Origin: Cylindrodendrum hubeiense
Lineage: Eukaryota > Ascomycota > Sordariomycetes > Hypocreales > Nectriaceae
NCBI GenBank assembly: GCA_014621425.1
Contig: JAANBB010000078.1
Location: 1-64,000 of the forward strand
Reading direction: 5' to 3'
DNA length: 64,000 nucleotides
Every line of letters starts with the position of its first letter. Position 1 is the first letter of the stretch. Below the pieces are notes generated by a model that saw only the letters and a program-made list of their open reading frames with translations, did not search any database and was not told where the DNA came from. This document shows positions 1 to 10,642 of the stretch, in pieces. The position numbers were made by a program, and so were the translations under genes.

Positions 1-1671
1 GCCGCCAAAGCCTTCTTTCCAACCGCCAGTCGACTTTGATCAACACTCTCCTCCACAGTCCACAACCAACTGATTCTGGCGGTGAACACACGCTGCTGCT
101 CCCCATCGACGCCAACATGGTCACCCGCAAGATCTGGGTCAAGCGCCCGCATGCTTCCCCTACCCTTGTCACCATCAACGAGGACGACCTGGTCGACGAT
201 GTTCGAGATATGATCCTACGCAAGTATGCCAACTCCCTCGGCCGCACCTTCGATTCCCCCGACCTCAACATCCGTATCTTCCCCCGTGATCAGCATAAGG
301 ACCGCCTCCTAGGCCCGGAGGAGCCCATGGGTCGCACCCTGGACGCCTACTTCCCCGGTGGCCAAACTGTCGATGAGGCCCTCATCATTGACATTCCTCG
401 CCGAGCCCCCAAAGCCTCTCCTCGCCCGGTTGCGCACGCCGCCAACGCATATGGCGCCGATGACCCACGACCGTCCGAAGCTGGAGAAGGCTATTTCCCT
501 CCTGTTGAAGTTAGGGCTTCGCCACATCTTCCAGTTGCAGTTCCGGTACATGGTAATCAGCAAGCTCCGCACTCGATTGCAGTCCTCGGCACTGGCCAAC
601 TCCCTCCCATCCCATCACCGGGTGGTGGCCGGACGTCACGCACCTACCGAGAACGCCCCGAACGCCCCAGGCTCGGCCGAACACATACATCGTCTCCCAC
701 GATTCTAGCCAACGGCCCAGCTGCCACTGCTGCCAACCACGGTACGCAACACTTCAATCCTAGGCTACCGCATGCTCGGACTCACTCAAATTCTTCAGAA
801 GCTGGCATGCCCCCTCCTCCTCCTCCTACTCTCCCGACCCCTCCCGCACCCGAACCCTCCCAGACTCAAATTCCAACACCACCGGCCAGAATATCGTCAC
901 CACGACCCTCTGCTAGCCGGATAAAAAAGGTCAAGAGGAATCCCGAGCATCCAAACCTACCGCCCGGTATGCTCAATGGTGGCGTTCCCCCAATCAACGT
1001 CCTCATTGTCGAAGATAATCCAATCAACTTGAAGCTCCTAGAAGCCTTCGTGAAGAGGTTAAAGGTGCGATGGCAGAGTGCCATGAATGGGCGGGATGCT
1101 GTGAAGAAATGGAGGACTGGTGGCTTCCATCTTGTATTGATGGATATTCAGCTGCCAATTATGAATGGTCTCGACGCCACCAGGGAGATTCGGAGACTTG
1201 AGAGGGTCAACTCCATCGGTGTCTTCTCATCCATGCCAAGCAGCGGTATCCCCGAGGAGGAGAACCCCGATGAGCTAAAGGACCAGGACCGGCTCGAAGT
1301 CCCCGACTTGTTCAAGAGCCCGGTCATTATTGTTGCGTTAACCGCCAGCTCCCTCCAGAGCGATAGACATGAAGCTCTAGCCGCCGGCTGCAACGACTTC
1401 TTAACCAAGGTATGTACCAGGTCAACATACGACAACAATGGTCGTAGCTTGGATAGTAAGCTTACCAAATTCTTAGCCCGTCAACTTTGTCTGGCTGGAG
1501 CGAAAAGTCATGGAATGGGGCTGCATGCAGGCTCTGATCGATTTCGACGGCTGGCGAAAATGGAAGGTCATTTCTCAGGAAGCTGAGCAAAACGAGGCGG
1601 CCAAGAAGGCTGCTGCTGCTGCTGCCAAGAACAAGTCCAAGAAGAACAAATCGCTGTCGATTGCGGCATGA
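1..1671 (+). CDS. ssk1: Ssk1-type response regulator, 5' end cut by window
   Basis: Response regulator of the fungal osmotic/oxidative phosphorelay (Sln1-Ypd1-Ssk1), which acts in the cytoplasm on the MAPKKK above the HOG MAP kinase. The frame is open to the left edge, so the start lies outside the window; about 533 residues are visible. The order is a conserved N-terminal region, a long Pro/Ser-rich linker, a receiver domain, and an Ala/Lys-rich tail. The receiver has the acidic pair in IVEDNPIN (about 1006-1030), the phospho-accepting Asp in LMDIQLP (codon 1143-1145), and the conserved Lys at the end of DFLTK (codon 1407-1409). An intron (1410-1476, GTATGT...TTCTTAG) falls right after that Lys codon. 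Exon 2 is 1477-1671. The receiver arrangement and tail make Ssk1 the clear call over Skn7 or a hybrid kinase. Confidence 0.93.
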
Positions 1672-2452
1672 TGACATCCTCGCCAACCACTGTTGAGGGA
1701 CTCTGTGGCTTCTCGACTCGTCAACATAGACGAATCTAGGCACCGACTTTCTCCTGTTGCCGCCACCCCGGTTCAAATCCATTCTTATTTGCCGAGTTGG
1801 AAGCGATCATTTGACATTCATCCTTTGGGTTTAGGATGACGGCTGCGGCCAAGCGACTCGTCTCTTCACACTTTGATGGATTATTGGACGAATTTCGGTT
1901 GAAGGTTTCGAAGGGCATATACCATCTACAGACGTGACGGAGCGTAGGATTTATGTATGATGTGGTTCCCAAGTAGAACTTATACACGCAGAGGATAAGG
2001 CTGGGATGATGAGGAATGATGCTGTTGCAAAAGAATACCAACATTGCATGTCGAATGCTCCATTTCAAATAGTTACTAGTTACATAATCATCTCATAGGA
2101 GACTTTTTTTGACCAACATGCTCGAGTATACAGCCGCAGGTTACTTTATTTACCCGGAGCGATTCCATGAATGATACTGTGGTTGTGTGATGAACCAGGC
2201 CCGGAGGGGGGCCCAACTAGGTAGGTAAGTAGTGGGGCTGCGGAAGCTTGGAGCTCGCCGCTTTCCGGGTCCCGGGTGATTAATGTTCCTGTGCACGCTG
2301 AAAAATTGCTACCACTTGAACAAGCAACACCTCATCTCCAACCACGCACCTTACTTCTTGACTCGACGCCGAGCTGAGCCAAGCCAATTCCGCTCAATTG
2401 GCCCTGGGTTGCATGTAATGCAGCGCGAGGTTCGACTGGAGCTGCTTTAATC
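1672..2452. other. intergenic: ssk1 3' region and mS45 promoter
   Basis: No gene recognised. It should hold the 3' UTR of ssk1 and the promoter of the next gene. Open frames here show no family resemblance. Confidence 0.6.
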
Positions 2453-3607
2453 ATGCCCCCCCGAGTGCGCGTCCCGTCGGTGCCGCTGGCTGGCCTCGAT
2501 GCCACCAGCTCGCTCTCCAAGACGGCGCCGTTTGCGCGAACGTTTTCCACCACACCATGCCGCGAGAAGATGAGCAAGAGCCGTCAGCGCATGTACGAGT
2601 GGCTCAAGTCCCAGAGCGGCTCTAGCCTGGCCGAGGCGCCCAACTCTCCCAATTACCTGGGCCCCTTCCAAGACCAGCCTTTTCCGCTCAACCCGTTGTT
2701 CCGCAGCCAGCCTGTCCTGGACGATACGACCCGAGAACTCATCTGGGAAAAGGTGACCGTCCGCGGAGACTCGATCAAGGCCGTCTCGGCCGAGATGGGC
2801 GTTGACGTGAGGAGAGTCGCCGCCGTCGTACGGTTAAAGGAGGTGGAGAGACAGTGGGTAACTGATGTGAGTACTATTCCTCGCCGCACCTTGATGTTCT
2901 ACACCTTTGCTATGATGAGACTATTCAAAAAATTCGATTAGTCTTGAAGACACCTACATGGTTATAAACTTGTTTATTTATCTGATTGCAAACCATTCCA
3001 TTTCACGCTCTACCACACACTTTGGTCTCTTGAGTAAGCGCTGACAACTGGACAGGGCAAGAAACTAGCCACCCCTTACGCCAAGGCCGTCATGAAGATG
3101 TTGCCCAAGACGTCTTACCGCGAGGGCGAAGAGAATGAGCCTCACGAGCCCGTGAACGAGGTGCAGGTGCATAACCTAACGATGCAACAACTGTTCGTTC
3201 CGGTGTCGGAATCTCGACATTTTACTCGAGAAGACGCTGCTACCGCATTCCATGATAAAGTCTTGTCGGCCGATGTGCGCTCTCCCCAGCCTCAGCTCAT
3301 CACCATGGAGCGAGAAATTCTCAAGGGTAGCAGTCGAGCGGAGAGCCTAGAGAAGTTCAAGGAAGCTACCCAGGCCGAGGAGGAAGCAGTGGCCGCGAAG
3401 CTCGAGAAGCAACGGCTTTGGGAGAAGAAGCAGACAAGGAGAGTGTTCAAGAAGGGCGAGACCCGAGTTCAGTTCCGGTTCAAGGCGATCAACGTCGACG
3501 ACGCTGGTCGGGATGGACGGTCAAGGAATGGCACTGGTTGGCGGTATGGTGCGCCGTTTGAGGATCGCAAGCGCGGATTGGTCAAGATTCCCACTTCGGT
3601 TCCTTGA
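2453..3607 (+). CDS. mitochondrial small-subunit ribosomal protein mS45 (Bot1p family)
   Basis: Predicted 321-residue component of the mitochondrial small ribosomal subunit, of the fungal Bot1p family (yeast Mrps35/mS45). The N-terminus looks like a mitochondrial presequence: rich in Arg/Ser/Thr, no acidic residues in the first 15, with a cleavage-like RTFSTTP stretch near residue 30. The family core is the block with ELIWEKV, VDVRRVAAVVRLKEVE and, across the intron, LATPYAKAV, which looks like a degenerate DNA-binding-type helix. The C-terminal half is charged and Lys/Arg-rich, as expected for an rRNA-contacting protein. Exon 1 is 2453-2866 and exon 2 is 3056-3607; the 189-nt intron (GTGAGT...CTGAC...ACAG) keeps phase 0. 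The family call rests on the conserved core and transit peptide. Confidence 0.85.
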
Positions 3608-3771
3608 AGTGTATTATTATGTATGTCATGTCTCCCAGTGCGGGAGTTGGGGGTCGGGCGAAGACGGGTCGCTTTACCGACCAGCGGCGCAACTGTACAA
3701 TAACAATACCAATGCCATGTATGTAAGAGATGTCTAATCTACACATGTGCCATCTACTCAACCGCACAAAT

Positions 3772-4628
3772 CTAGTCGGTCGCGTTGGCCACAATCAAGT
3801 TCTTGCGAAGCTGCTCAATTGCATCCTGTGATAGGCCGCACTTGGTCAGAACGTACTGCTCTGGCGAGCCATGCTCTCGGCGCAGTGCCTGGAGAGCTGC
3901 TAGCATGTTCTCGGGTCTATCTCGTTGTTAGGAGTCTCACATCAGAGTGATTTGCATCAGACCGAGGCTTACCTGGCTCCAAGCAGACGTTCCGCGCCTT
4001 CGGGGTCGTCCTTGAGGGCTGGGTTCTTCATCAAACTGGCCATAATCTCCTCCTTTCGCTCGGCCAATCCAACCTCGGTGAGGCTGTACTCTTGGGCGAT
4101 GGTCTCATCGTCTACTCCGCACAGAGATAGGATAATGGCGCAGACAACACCAGTTCGGTCCTTACCAGCGGTGCAGTGGACGAGGAGCGGCGAGGCATCA
4201 GGGGTTGCAAGGTGGTTGAGGATCTTTGCCACAGGCCCGGTGCCGGCCTCCCAGATGGACCGGTAGGTGTCGACAAAGCCATTGGTACCCTGCTGCGAGT
4301 ACTGCACAAATCGCAAGGCGATGGCCTCGGGGCCGTAGTCCTCGTCCTGGAAGACGGGAACGAAGACGCGGCTGGCGCCGTCCCACTCACGGATACCGGC
4401 GGAGTGGCGCTGGATCTCCACGGCAGAGCGGAGGTCATAGACGTGGGAGATGCGCAGGGCCTGCAGGCCAGCGACTCCGGCGTCCGTGATGCGCGAGGGC
4501 TCGGCGGCGCGGAAGACGACGCCGGGCTTGATCGAGTGGCCGGGCCGGGCGGCGATGGGTGTGTTGCCGATATCGCGGAAATTGGGCAGGCCGGAGATGT
4601 GGATGAAGGGGGGGCCAAGGTCCGCCAT
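3772..4628 (-). CDS. tyrosine-phosphatase-like protein (Y_phosphatase3 family)
   Basis: Predicted 266-residue cytoplasmic phosphatase of the CX5R class. The signature P-loop is HCTAGKDRTG, with nucleophilic Cys and phosphate-binding Arg, about residue 150. The upstream GLPNFRDIG and YDLRS motifs are typical of this bacterial/fungal family, which includes enzymes acting on phosphotyrosine or phosphoinositides. No signal peptide or membrane segment is seen. Exon 1 runs 4628-3973 and exon 2 runs 3916-3772 on the minus strand. The 56-nt intron (GTAAGC...CCTAAC...ATAG) is required, because using the AG four bases earlier would create an immediate stop. The C-terminal exon encodes a short helical tail (AIEQLRKNLIV). 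It is convergent with the mS45 gene, leaving 164 bp between stops. The physiological substrate cannot be told from sequence. Confidence 0.88.
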
Positions 4629-5412
4629 TGCTGCCGAGTTCAGGAACTGAAGTATACCGTGAGGAACGAGGGGAAATTAGCTTAGATTTGCGACTATCTC
4701 AGCTCGCAAATGGTGGTGTTCGGTGATGGTGCTGCATCAGTACCCCTCCGTTTTTCTCGGATCTGCCCATTGTTCGGGGCGAAGAGTGGGGATACCATCT
4801 ACGGACCTCGGCAGACGATCATATTCGGCGAGGGCGCGGCGTAGCATTTTGGTCCGGGGTTAGAAGATAATGCGAGTGGTTCATTTCCGCCGGGCACGGA
4901 GGGGTGCCCGGCGACGTAGCATTTGATCGAAGGAGCCGGGTGGCTTGTTTGTGCCGGAATGCCGGATTCTGAGATGCCAATCGTCGGCGCACGTTGCGAG
5001 ATACGCAACGATCAACTGGCAGGGATGCCGGGTTGGGTTTTCTGATCACCTGTGCATCATTCCGGGAATCAAAGCAACCATAATTTATAATCTATAATCT
5101 ATAAACCCATATAAATGAAGTCTATGTAGTCCGTCTCGTCTCGTGCTCTCCGATGAGGAGTGTTGTTCTACATCTAAGTTGTTGCGAGTGAAGCAGTAGT
5201 GGTACAAAGTCGCCGGCCACATCTCCCTGCAGCCTGATAGCTTTTGGAGGCAGAAAATAATAACCAAAACAAGGCCCAACGCAAGATAGAAAGCAAGAAG
5301 GAAATCAAGAAGGAAAGCTTGAAAGAAAGAGAACTGTAGAGAAATAAAACCCCTCCATTCCCCCTGGTGGGCTCTTGGTGGCCTGGGTGAGTGCACTCAG
5401 GCCACGAGCTGT
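4629..5412. other. intergenic
   Basis: Promoter side of the phosphatase gene and 3' side of the small Cys-rich gene. A 103-codon minus frame at 5085-5396 overlaps the 3' region of the Cys-rich gene and has no recognisable features. No other gene seen. Confidence 0.55.
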
Positions 5413-5703
5413 TTAGCTTGCGGCGTATTTGCAGTTGGTGCAGCGGTAGGCCAGACAGCTAGGGCAAGAGTCGATCAACTTGCAGGAGAACCAGCCTTCG
5501 TCGCAGTTGCACTGAGAATTATTAGTAAACTCGTACATTTGGGAACTCCAGGAGGTAGCTTGACATACACACTGCCATAATTTAGCCCGAGGGTTCTGGA
5601 GCTCGGCCTCGCGCCGGATGATGTGGGTGTTCTGGCTGTGTCCTTGTTAGTTGCATGTGGGCCTAGTGAAGCTCGGGGAGACAAACCTGTTTCCGCCTGC
5701 CAT
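5413..5703 (-). CDS. 60-residue cysteine-rich zinc-ribbon-like protein
   Basis: Small protein assembled from three exons: 5703-5687 (17 nt), 5635-5569 and 5511-5413. Introns are 50 nt (GTTTGT...CTAAC...ACACAG) and 56 nt (GTATGT...TTACTAAT...TCTCAG). All phases match and give 60 residues. The last 35 residues carry WQCCNCDEGWFSC, then CPSC, then YRCTNC. These Cys pairs fit one or two zinc-ribbon-type metal sites. There is no signal peptide, so it is probably intracellular. Similar short W-x-C-x-x-C...C-x-x-C proteins are widespread in Sordariomycetes without a known role. The spliced frame, the conserved splice signals at both introns and the regular Cys spacing argue for a real gene that simple ORF calling would miss. 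Function unknown. Confidence 0.68.
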
Positions 5704-7213
5704 ATTTGAGGAATTCTTCGGATGTATGAAGTTGTTTATAAGGTATAGTAATCGTACTGGGTTTGATGCGCGAGCTTGAATGATGAATTGTATTAGAGAT
5801 GGGAGCGAGAGTCGCCTTATTATATGATGTCTGTTGGATGTTCAACACCCTTCCCCAATGACCCCATCAGCCCTTCAACTACTATCCAATTCCGCCTTGG
5901 AAGAGGAGCACGGGCGGTGCCATTCGGTGTGCGCAGTTTTACAAAGGCTTGAAAGCAACTAATACTCAATGGACCTCTCAGAGGCTGGGCATCTCATTGT
6001 AGCACTAGGTCTGAAGCTGACAGCACCAGGCGGGCGTGGCGTGTGGAGAAGACGAAGCCCCAGTTGTAAGGCGACGAGCGGGGCACCAGCTCAAAAGAGT
6101 TCATTTTCAACTACCATCAAGGCTCGCCTCAGTCATACAAAACACAGCCACCTACCCAAACCCGCTCCGTAGAAGGCAGGCCCGTTATTTCGTGTTTCCA
6201 GACCCGTCGCTGCGTGAAAGAGGAGGCGGTCAGGAGACAGGCTGCCTGGCGTTGTAAGACGATAGAGGGGCAAAGCAGACAATGAGGCTCGCACGGGCCA
6301 AACTGGTGTTGGTTCCTAACTTGCAAGGCGAGGCAAAAGACTCACTCATCGATGAGACACAGGGAAACCAGGCAGACTCCCAGGCTTCCAGGCTGCCACT
6401 GCGGGCCTGGATGAGCCCCCGTCAAGCCTCACTTGCCAGACTCTTAGCGTGTGCCTCGACGATGCCACTGCTCACCTTGCGCTCACCGGGCGCTCCAATG
6501 ACACGCGGGGCACCTCAGACAAGGTTCAGAGGGATGGGCACATGGGACGCGGTTCATGTGAGCGGGGCAGCCAGAGCTTGGGCGTTGTAGCCAATCACAT
6601 CCCGCGATATAATATGGGCCCTTCTGGGCTGCCAGGAATCAGGGATCAAGGCCCAAGCCATCCAATCTTGAAACTACGTCATGACTTCACTAGGGACCTC
6701 ACTAGATTCATGATAATTTCAAGTCTCGCGTTCACCCTCTCAAGACTCAACAACAAACTTATCGGTGGGAAAGAAGGCCAAGTCACAAACATCTACGCAA
6801 TGTAAGCATATCCCGCCCGTCACTGTGCAGTTTTTCCCAGTTTGGGGGGAAAGCGAGTCATCTCAGCGTGTCAGTCGGTCTGTCAATGAGCATCATCATA
6901 CGGTGTTGACTCGCCGAGGTCTGGGTTTACGCCGCCGTCTCTCGAATCGACGCCCTTCAAATCAGCCTGAGAGCCCTGCTCCCAGCCCATTTTTACCTTT
7001 TTCCCTTCTTTGCAGTCTGCCTAGTATTGAACTTGACGACGTATCATCGACGGAAGCTCACCTGCTAACATGCATGCTCGTCAGAAACTCCAACCGCCCA
7101 GCGCAACCACACCGCCAATAACCATCGCAACACAAGCCCCCCCTCCCCGCTTCGAACCCGACTCCCCTTTCACGTAACATACACCCTCGTCGCCCAAGCG
7201 AAATTCCGCAACC
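5704..7213. other. intergenic, 1.5 kb
   Basis: Divergent promoter region between the Cys-rich gene (minus) and the MARVEL-type gene (plus). Several short open frames are present but none has codon structure, splice partners or motifs I recognise. Confidence 0.5.
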
Positions 7214-7830
7214 ATGGGACTCGTTAGCGTCGCTGTCAGCTACATGCTGTTCTCGGCCCTGCACTTGTGTTGCTTTGCCCTTGCCCTCGCGACCTGTGGC
7301 CTCTACGGTGTCGATCTGAAGCGAGCCCACGATCACGGCAAATACTCCGACTCCAAATGGGTCAGTGCCTCATACAAGAATAATAAACATGAGTGATTCG
7401 TGTGCTGACGACTAGTTGTGCACAACAGGTCTACGCCGTGGTTGTAGGCGGCCTATCCGCTTTCACTTGCGTCCTCTATTTTATTCCCTTCGTCTTGCGA
7501 AAGGCTGGGATTGTGGCTGTTATATGGGACTTGATTCTCTTCGTCTTGTGGATCGCCCTCTTCGGCGTCTTCGGCAAGGTATGCACTTCAACGCTCGCGA
7601 AATGCGGACACACTCCCGCGGCGGAGTGGATCACTTACTCAACTGACACACTACAGATGTACATCAATGAGGATGCCGAAGGCGATGATGGCGTCATGCG
7701 CATGAAGAACGCTGTGTGGGTTGACCTCGCCAGCGCTCTTCTGTGGCTGATCGCCACGTTGGCGGCTGCTGGGTACTGGTGGAAGCACCGCGACACGAGA
7801 ACGCGCTTCACCGGCCGCGCACACGTCTAG
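7214..7830 (+). CDS. MARVEL-type four-helix membrane protein
   Basis: Predicted 156-residue integral membrane protein. Three exons (7214-7360, 7429-7578, 7657-7830) join in phase 0 at both introns (GTCAGT...AACAG and GTATGC...CTACAG). The product has four hydrophobic segments: residues about 5-30, 50-72, 80-98 and 120-143. Both tails are short and polar, and the C-terminus is basic. A short loop (MYINEDAEGDDG) precedes helix 4. This layout matches the fungal MARVEL/non-classical export family (Nce102 or Sur7-like small proteins of plasma-membrane domains), but no residue motif fixes the subfamily. It starts at the ATG shortly after a CCCAAGCGAAATTCCGCAACC leader, which is a reasonable fungal start context. 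Confidence 0.8.
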
Positions 7831-10642
7831 ATGACAATAACGGAGTCTTCGCCAGAAGCAAGGTTGCTGTTGGAACAGCCGTGGAAGAAATAAGTAACAA
7901 CAAGACTGGTCAGATCTAGTGGTCTGGGTACGTCCATGAGGTATGACGTGAAGCGGAGATGACATCACGAGTCTTAGAAAGAGGAGGAAAGAGGAGGAAA
8001 GGCGGAGGCGGGAAGCCCGCCGGTCGGGCTATCTCGTCTACATTGGTTTCCTAGACTGTTTTGGTTTTTGTTTGTTCAAATTGCCCCCCAAGTCCGTTCA
8101 CCGACGGACCCTAATGTTCTCGCTTGCTGTGCTCGGATGAACGAGCACTTGGCCAGCCAACCAAGCATACCCATATACCCATATTTTAGTTGCTTAATCT
8201 AGTCATTTGCAGATACCTAGGGTCTTGCCTTGTGACAGGGTGGATGATATCTTGTGTGACTGCAACATGTAGGAGTCTACGAATAGGAAGTGAGGGTGTG
8301 GTAGATCTTGATTGCTGCACCAGCTGACTCTTTTTGATCGGTTACATCTGGAGTTGGGTGTCAAAATGCCGGAGGTTGTCGGGCAGGCTACCCACACATC
8401 ACAACCACAGGTGCAAGAAATTTCAGTCACCCGGGGGGCTCTCGGGTCCGAGGCGATATCGCGCACAAGGGGGAAACTAGAGAAGGGAGATACGATGCAC
8501 ATCGACGTCGATATCGGACCACAACAGTCACAACGGAGATCCATTTGATGCGCCAAGCCAGAAGAAGGGACAACGATCGGCGGCGGGAATGGGACGGAGA
8601 GGGTAACGGTCTGCGACCGGAAAATTAGGTGGGAAACAAGCGCGAAACCAGGGTCCATTGAACCCTGACGATGACGATGACGATAGTCTTGGGTAAGAAT
8701 CCAGAATGCCTCTTCTCCCAAGAAGCCAGAGAGGGCCCTAGGCCTATGTGGGCCTTGTGGGTTTGGCGCTATAACAATGACGTCGTTATAGGGCCCTAAT
8801 TACCTTGCAGGTTTTCGACTTTGATACCCACATTCATTCCAGACAAGATGCGAAATTGAGGCCCAAGGCACAAGGAGGTTTTTTTCTTCGTCTCAATGAG
8901 CCGTCGGGGTGTGTGCGGATTCGTCTGAGGGGTATGAACCCGAGCCGTAGGGTGCGACGGATGTGCCTAGAGGGCGATCATGGACGGACCCTCTTCTCGC
9001 CGCGGGTACCGGTCAGGAAAAAAAGTCTTGCGAGAGGAGAGAGATTGGATTCAAGGGTACGCTCGGCCGGAGAGACGAAACGACTAGCGGCTTGCCGTCA
9101 TGTTTGGTCGCGCACGACAGCGATCCTCGCCTCTATCTCTGCCGGTGAGGCGCCCGGTCGAGGATCGACGAAGCAAGCTGCAGAGAAAGGTCAGCACAAG
9201 TAGAGGTCAGAGTAACGGTCCGGACGATCTTTCTACCCATTGCCATTACCAAATTTCCACTTGGTGAAGCACGTTGATGTTTGCTGTTGGGATACGGTCC
9301 ACTGCCCTGGCTAGCAATGTGCTGGCTTCAGTCGGCATGCACTGCGGAAAACCAGCGCGGAGCCGGGGGCCTGACCGTCCCTCCACGGCGTCATTGGGAA
9401 CTAATAAGAGCGGGGTGATCGATCAATCAGCCATGGGTCAGGCTTGGTCAAAATGAAGAGGGGCTGGCGTCTCGGATCCAGAATGTATGTCGTGCTAGGA
9501 CTTGGTAGACGATGACGGTCGAAATGAGTTGGTAAGCCGTCGTCTGGGCGAGGTGACCGATCGATCACGCGAGACAGATAATCATTTTGCTCCGCCAAGA
9601 AATCAATAAGCAGGCAAGCAAACAGCAAGCAAACCAAGCAAGAAAATGTGACGAAAACAAACTCGGAGACTAAAATGTTTGCGTTGCATCATTTAGATGC
9701 CGTATCGTGTAGTACGAGAAGAGGCTGCCCTTGCTGCCGTACGCCCCGCCACTTACTTGCACGAGGTGCCTGCATGATGGATGCTTGCGATATCCCCAAC
9801 GAAATGGTCACTGCCCAGTTGTTGCTAGCCCTCAGATCATGGATCATGGTCCATGCCACAGCGTTTTGGCAGGGGGCCAAGGGTACGGAGGCTTAGCTGC
9901 CTTTGGCTCATGACGAAACCGGGATAACAGTTCAGCTTTCAGCGGGCCCTGGCTCTCGTCCAAGGGGCCGCGCCCACTAAATAATTAGGTTCTCCATGGA
10001 AGCACCGGGGAATTCTTGACAGCGTGACGACGGGTGTGAGAGAGTGACAGAGCAGGGAATTAGGTTGTCACCAAAAACATCCGTCGGGTCGGATCATCTC
10101 TGGCTGATTCGTCCCCCTCTCAACCTTTGTGAGCAACTTCGCCGCATCTTGAGCCTTGTCCTTCCTCAACTACCCCGTTCACAATTCAGCGATACTTGAC
10201 CTTTTCTTCTCTCCCTTCCTTTCTCCCTCTTCGCCTCTGCCATTCCGTCACATCCCACCCACAGCATATCCGGGAACAGGAACACGCAATCACCTTCCCT
10301 CAGCCACGATTCTACATCTCTCCTCTCCTCCCAAATTCTACGCCGGTTTACTACTTCCGCTGCTCTCCATCACATCTCCCCTCGGTCACATCTACCACAA
10401 ACAGACTGCATCACAAGGCGACTGCATCAGGCCAGGAGGAATCAGACCCCCGATTCACCCTCCCTCTCCGCTCCTTGCAGTGACTGATTACAACGGACCA
10501 TCCTTTGTTCCTTCCACCCGTGCAACGGCGCTGGCGCCTGATAACGCAACGCCGACCAAACGGGCCACGCAACGTCCCCCTCCGAAAAACCAGCTCCAGC
10601 TCCACCAAAGGCGATAACAACAACGGCAACGGCAACGGCACC
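7831..10642. other. large intergenic region and pyrimidine-rich 5' leader
   Basis: 2.8 kb without a supportable gene. A 172-codon minus frame (8203-8721) has no recognisable domain. A short (GAC GAT) run lies near 8667-8685. From about 10160 to 10620 the plus strand is strongly C/T-rich with several short upstream frames, typical of the long 5' leader of a regulated fungal gene. Confidence 0.5.

Noticed and set aside
1760..1785. tRNA-like B-box GGTTCAAATCC
   Set aside because: No T-stem pairing around it, no A-box or acceptor stem at the right distance; chance match in the ssk1 3' region.
4112..4618. 168-codon minus frame overlapping the phosphatase
   Set aside because: Shadow of the phosphatase gene in another frame; Ser/Pro/Arg text without motifs.
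5085..5396. 103-codon minus frame with a hydrophobic stretch
   Set aside because: Lies in the 3' region of the small Cys-rich gene, has no motif or splice context, and its base composition is non-coding.
8203..8721. 172-codon minus frame
   Set aside because: No domain, no conserved blocks, no splice partners; Ser/Cys-rich text looks like random translation.
10156..10617. 153-codon plus frame upstream of the disordered-protein gene
   Set aside because: Ser/Pro/Leu-rich product is what any C/T-rich 5' leader encodes; better explained as untranslated leader.
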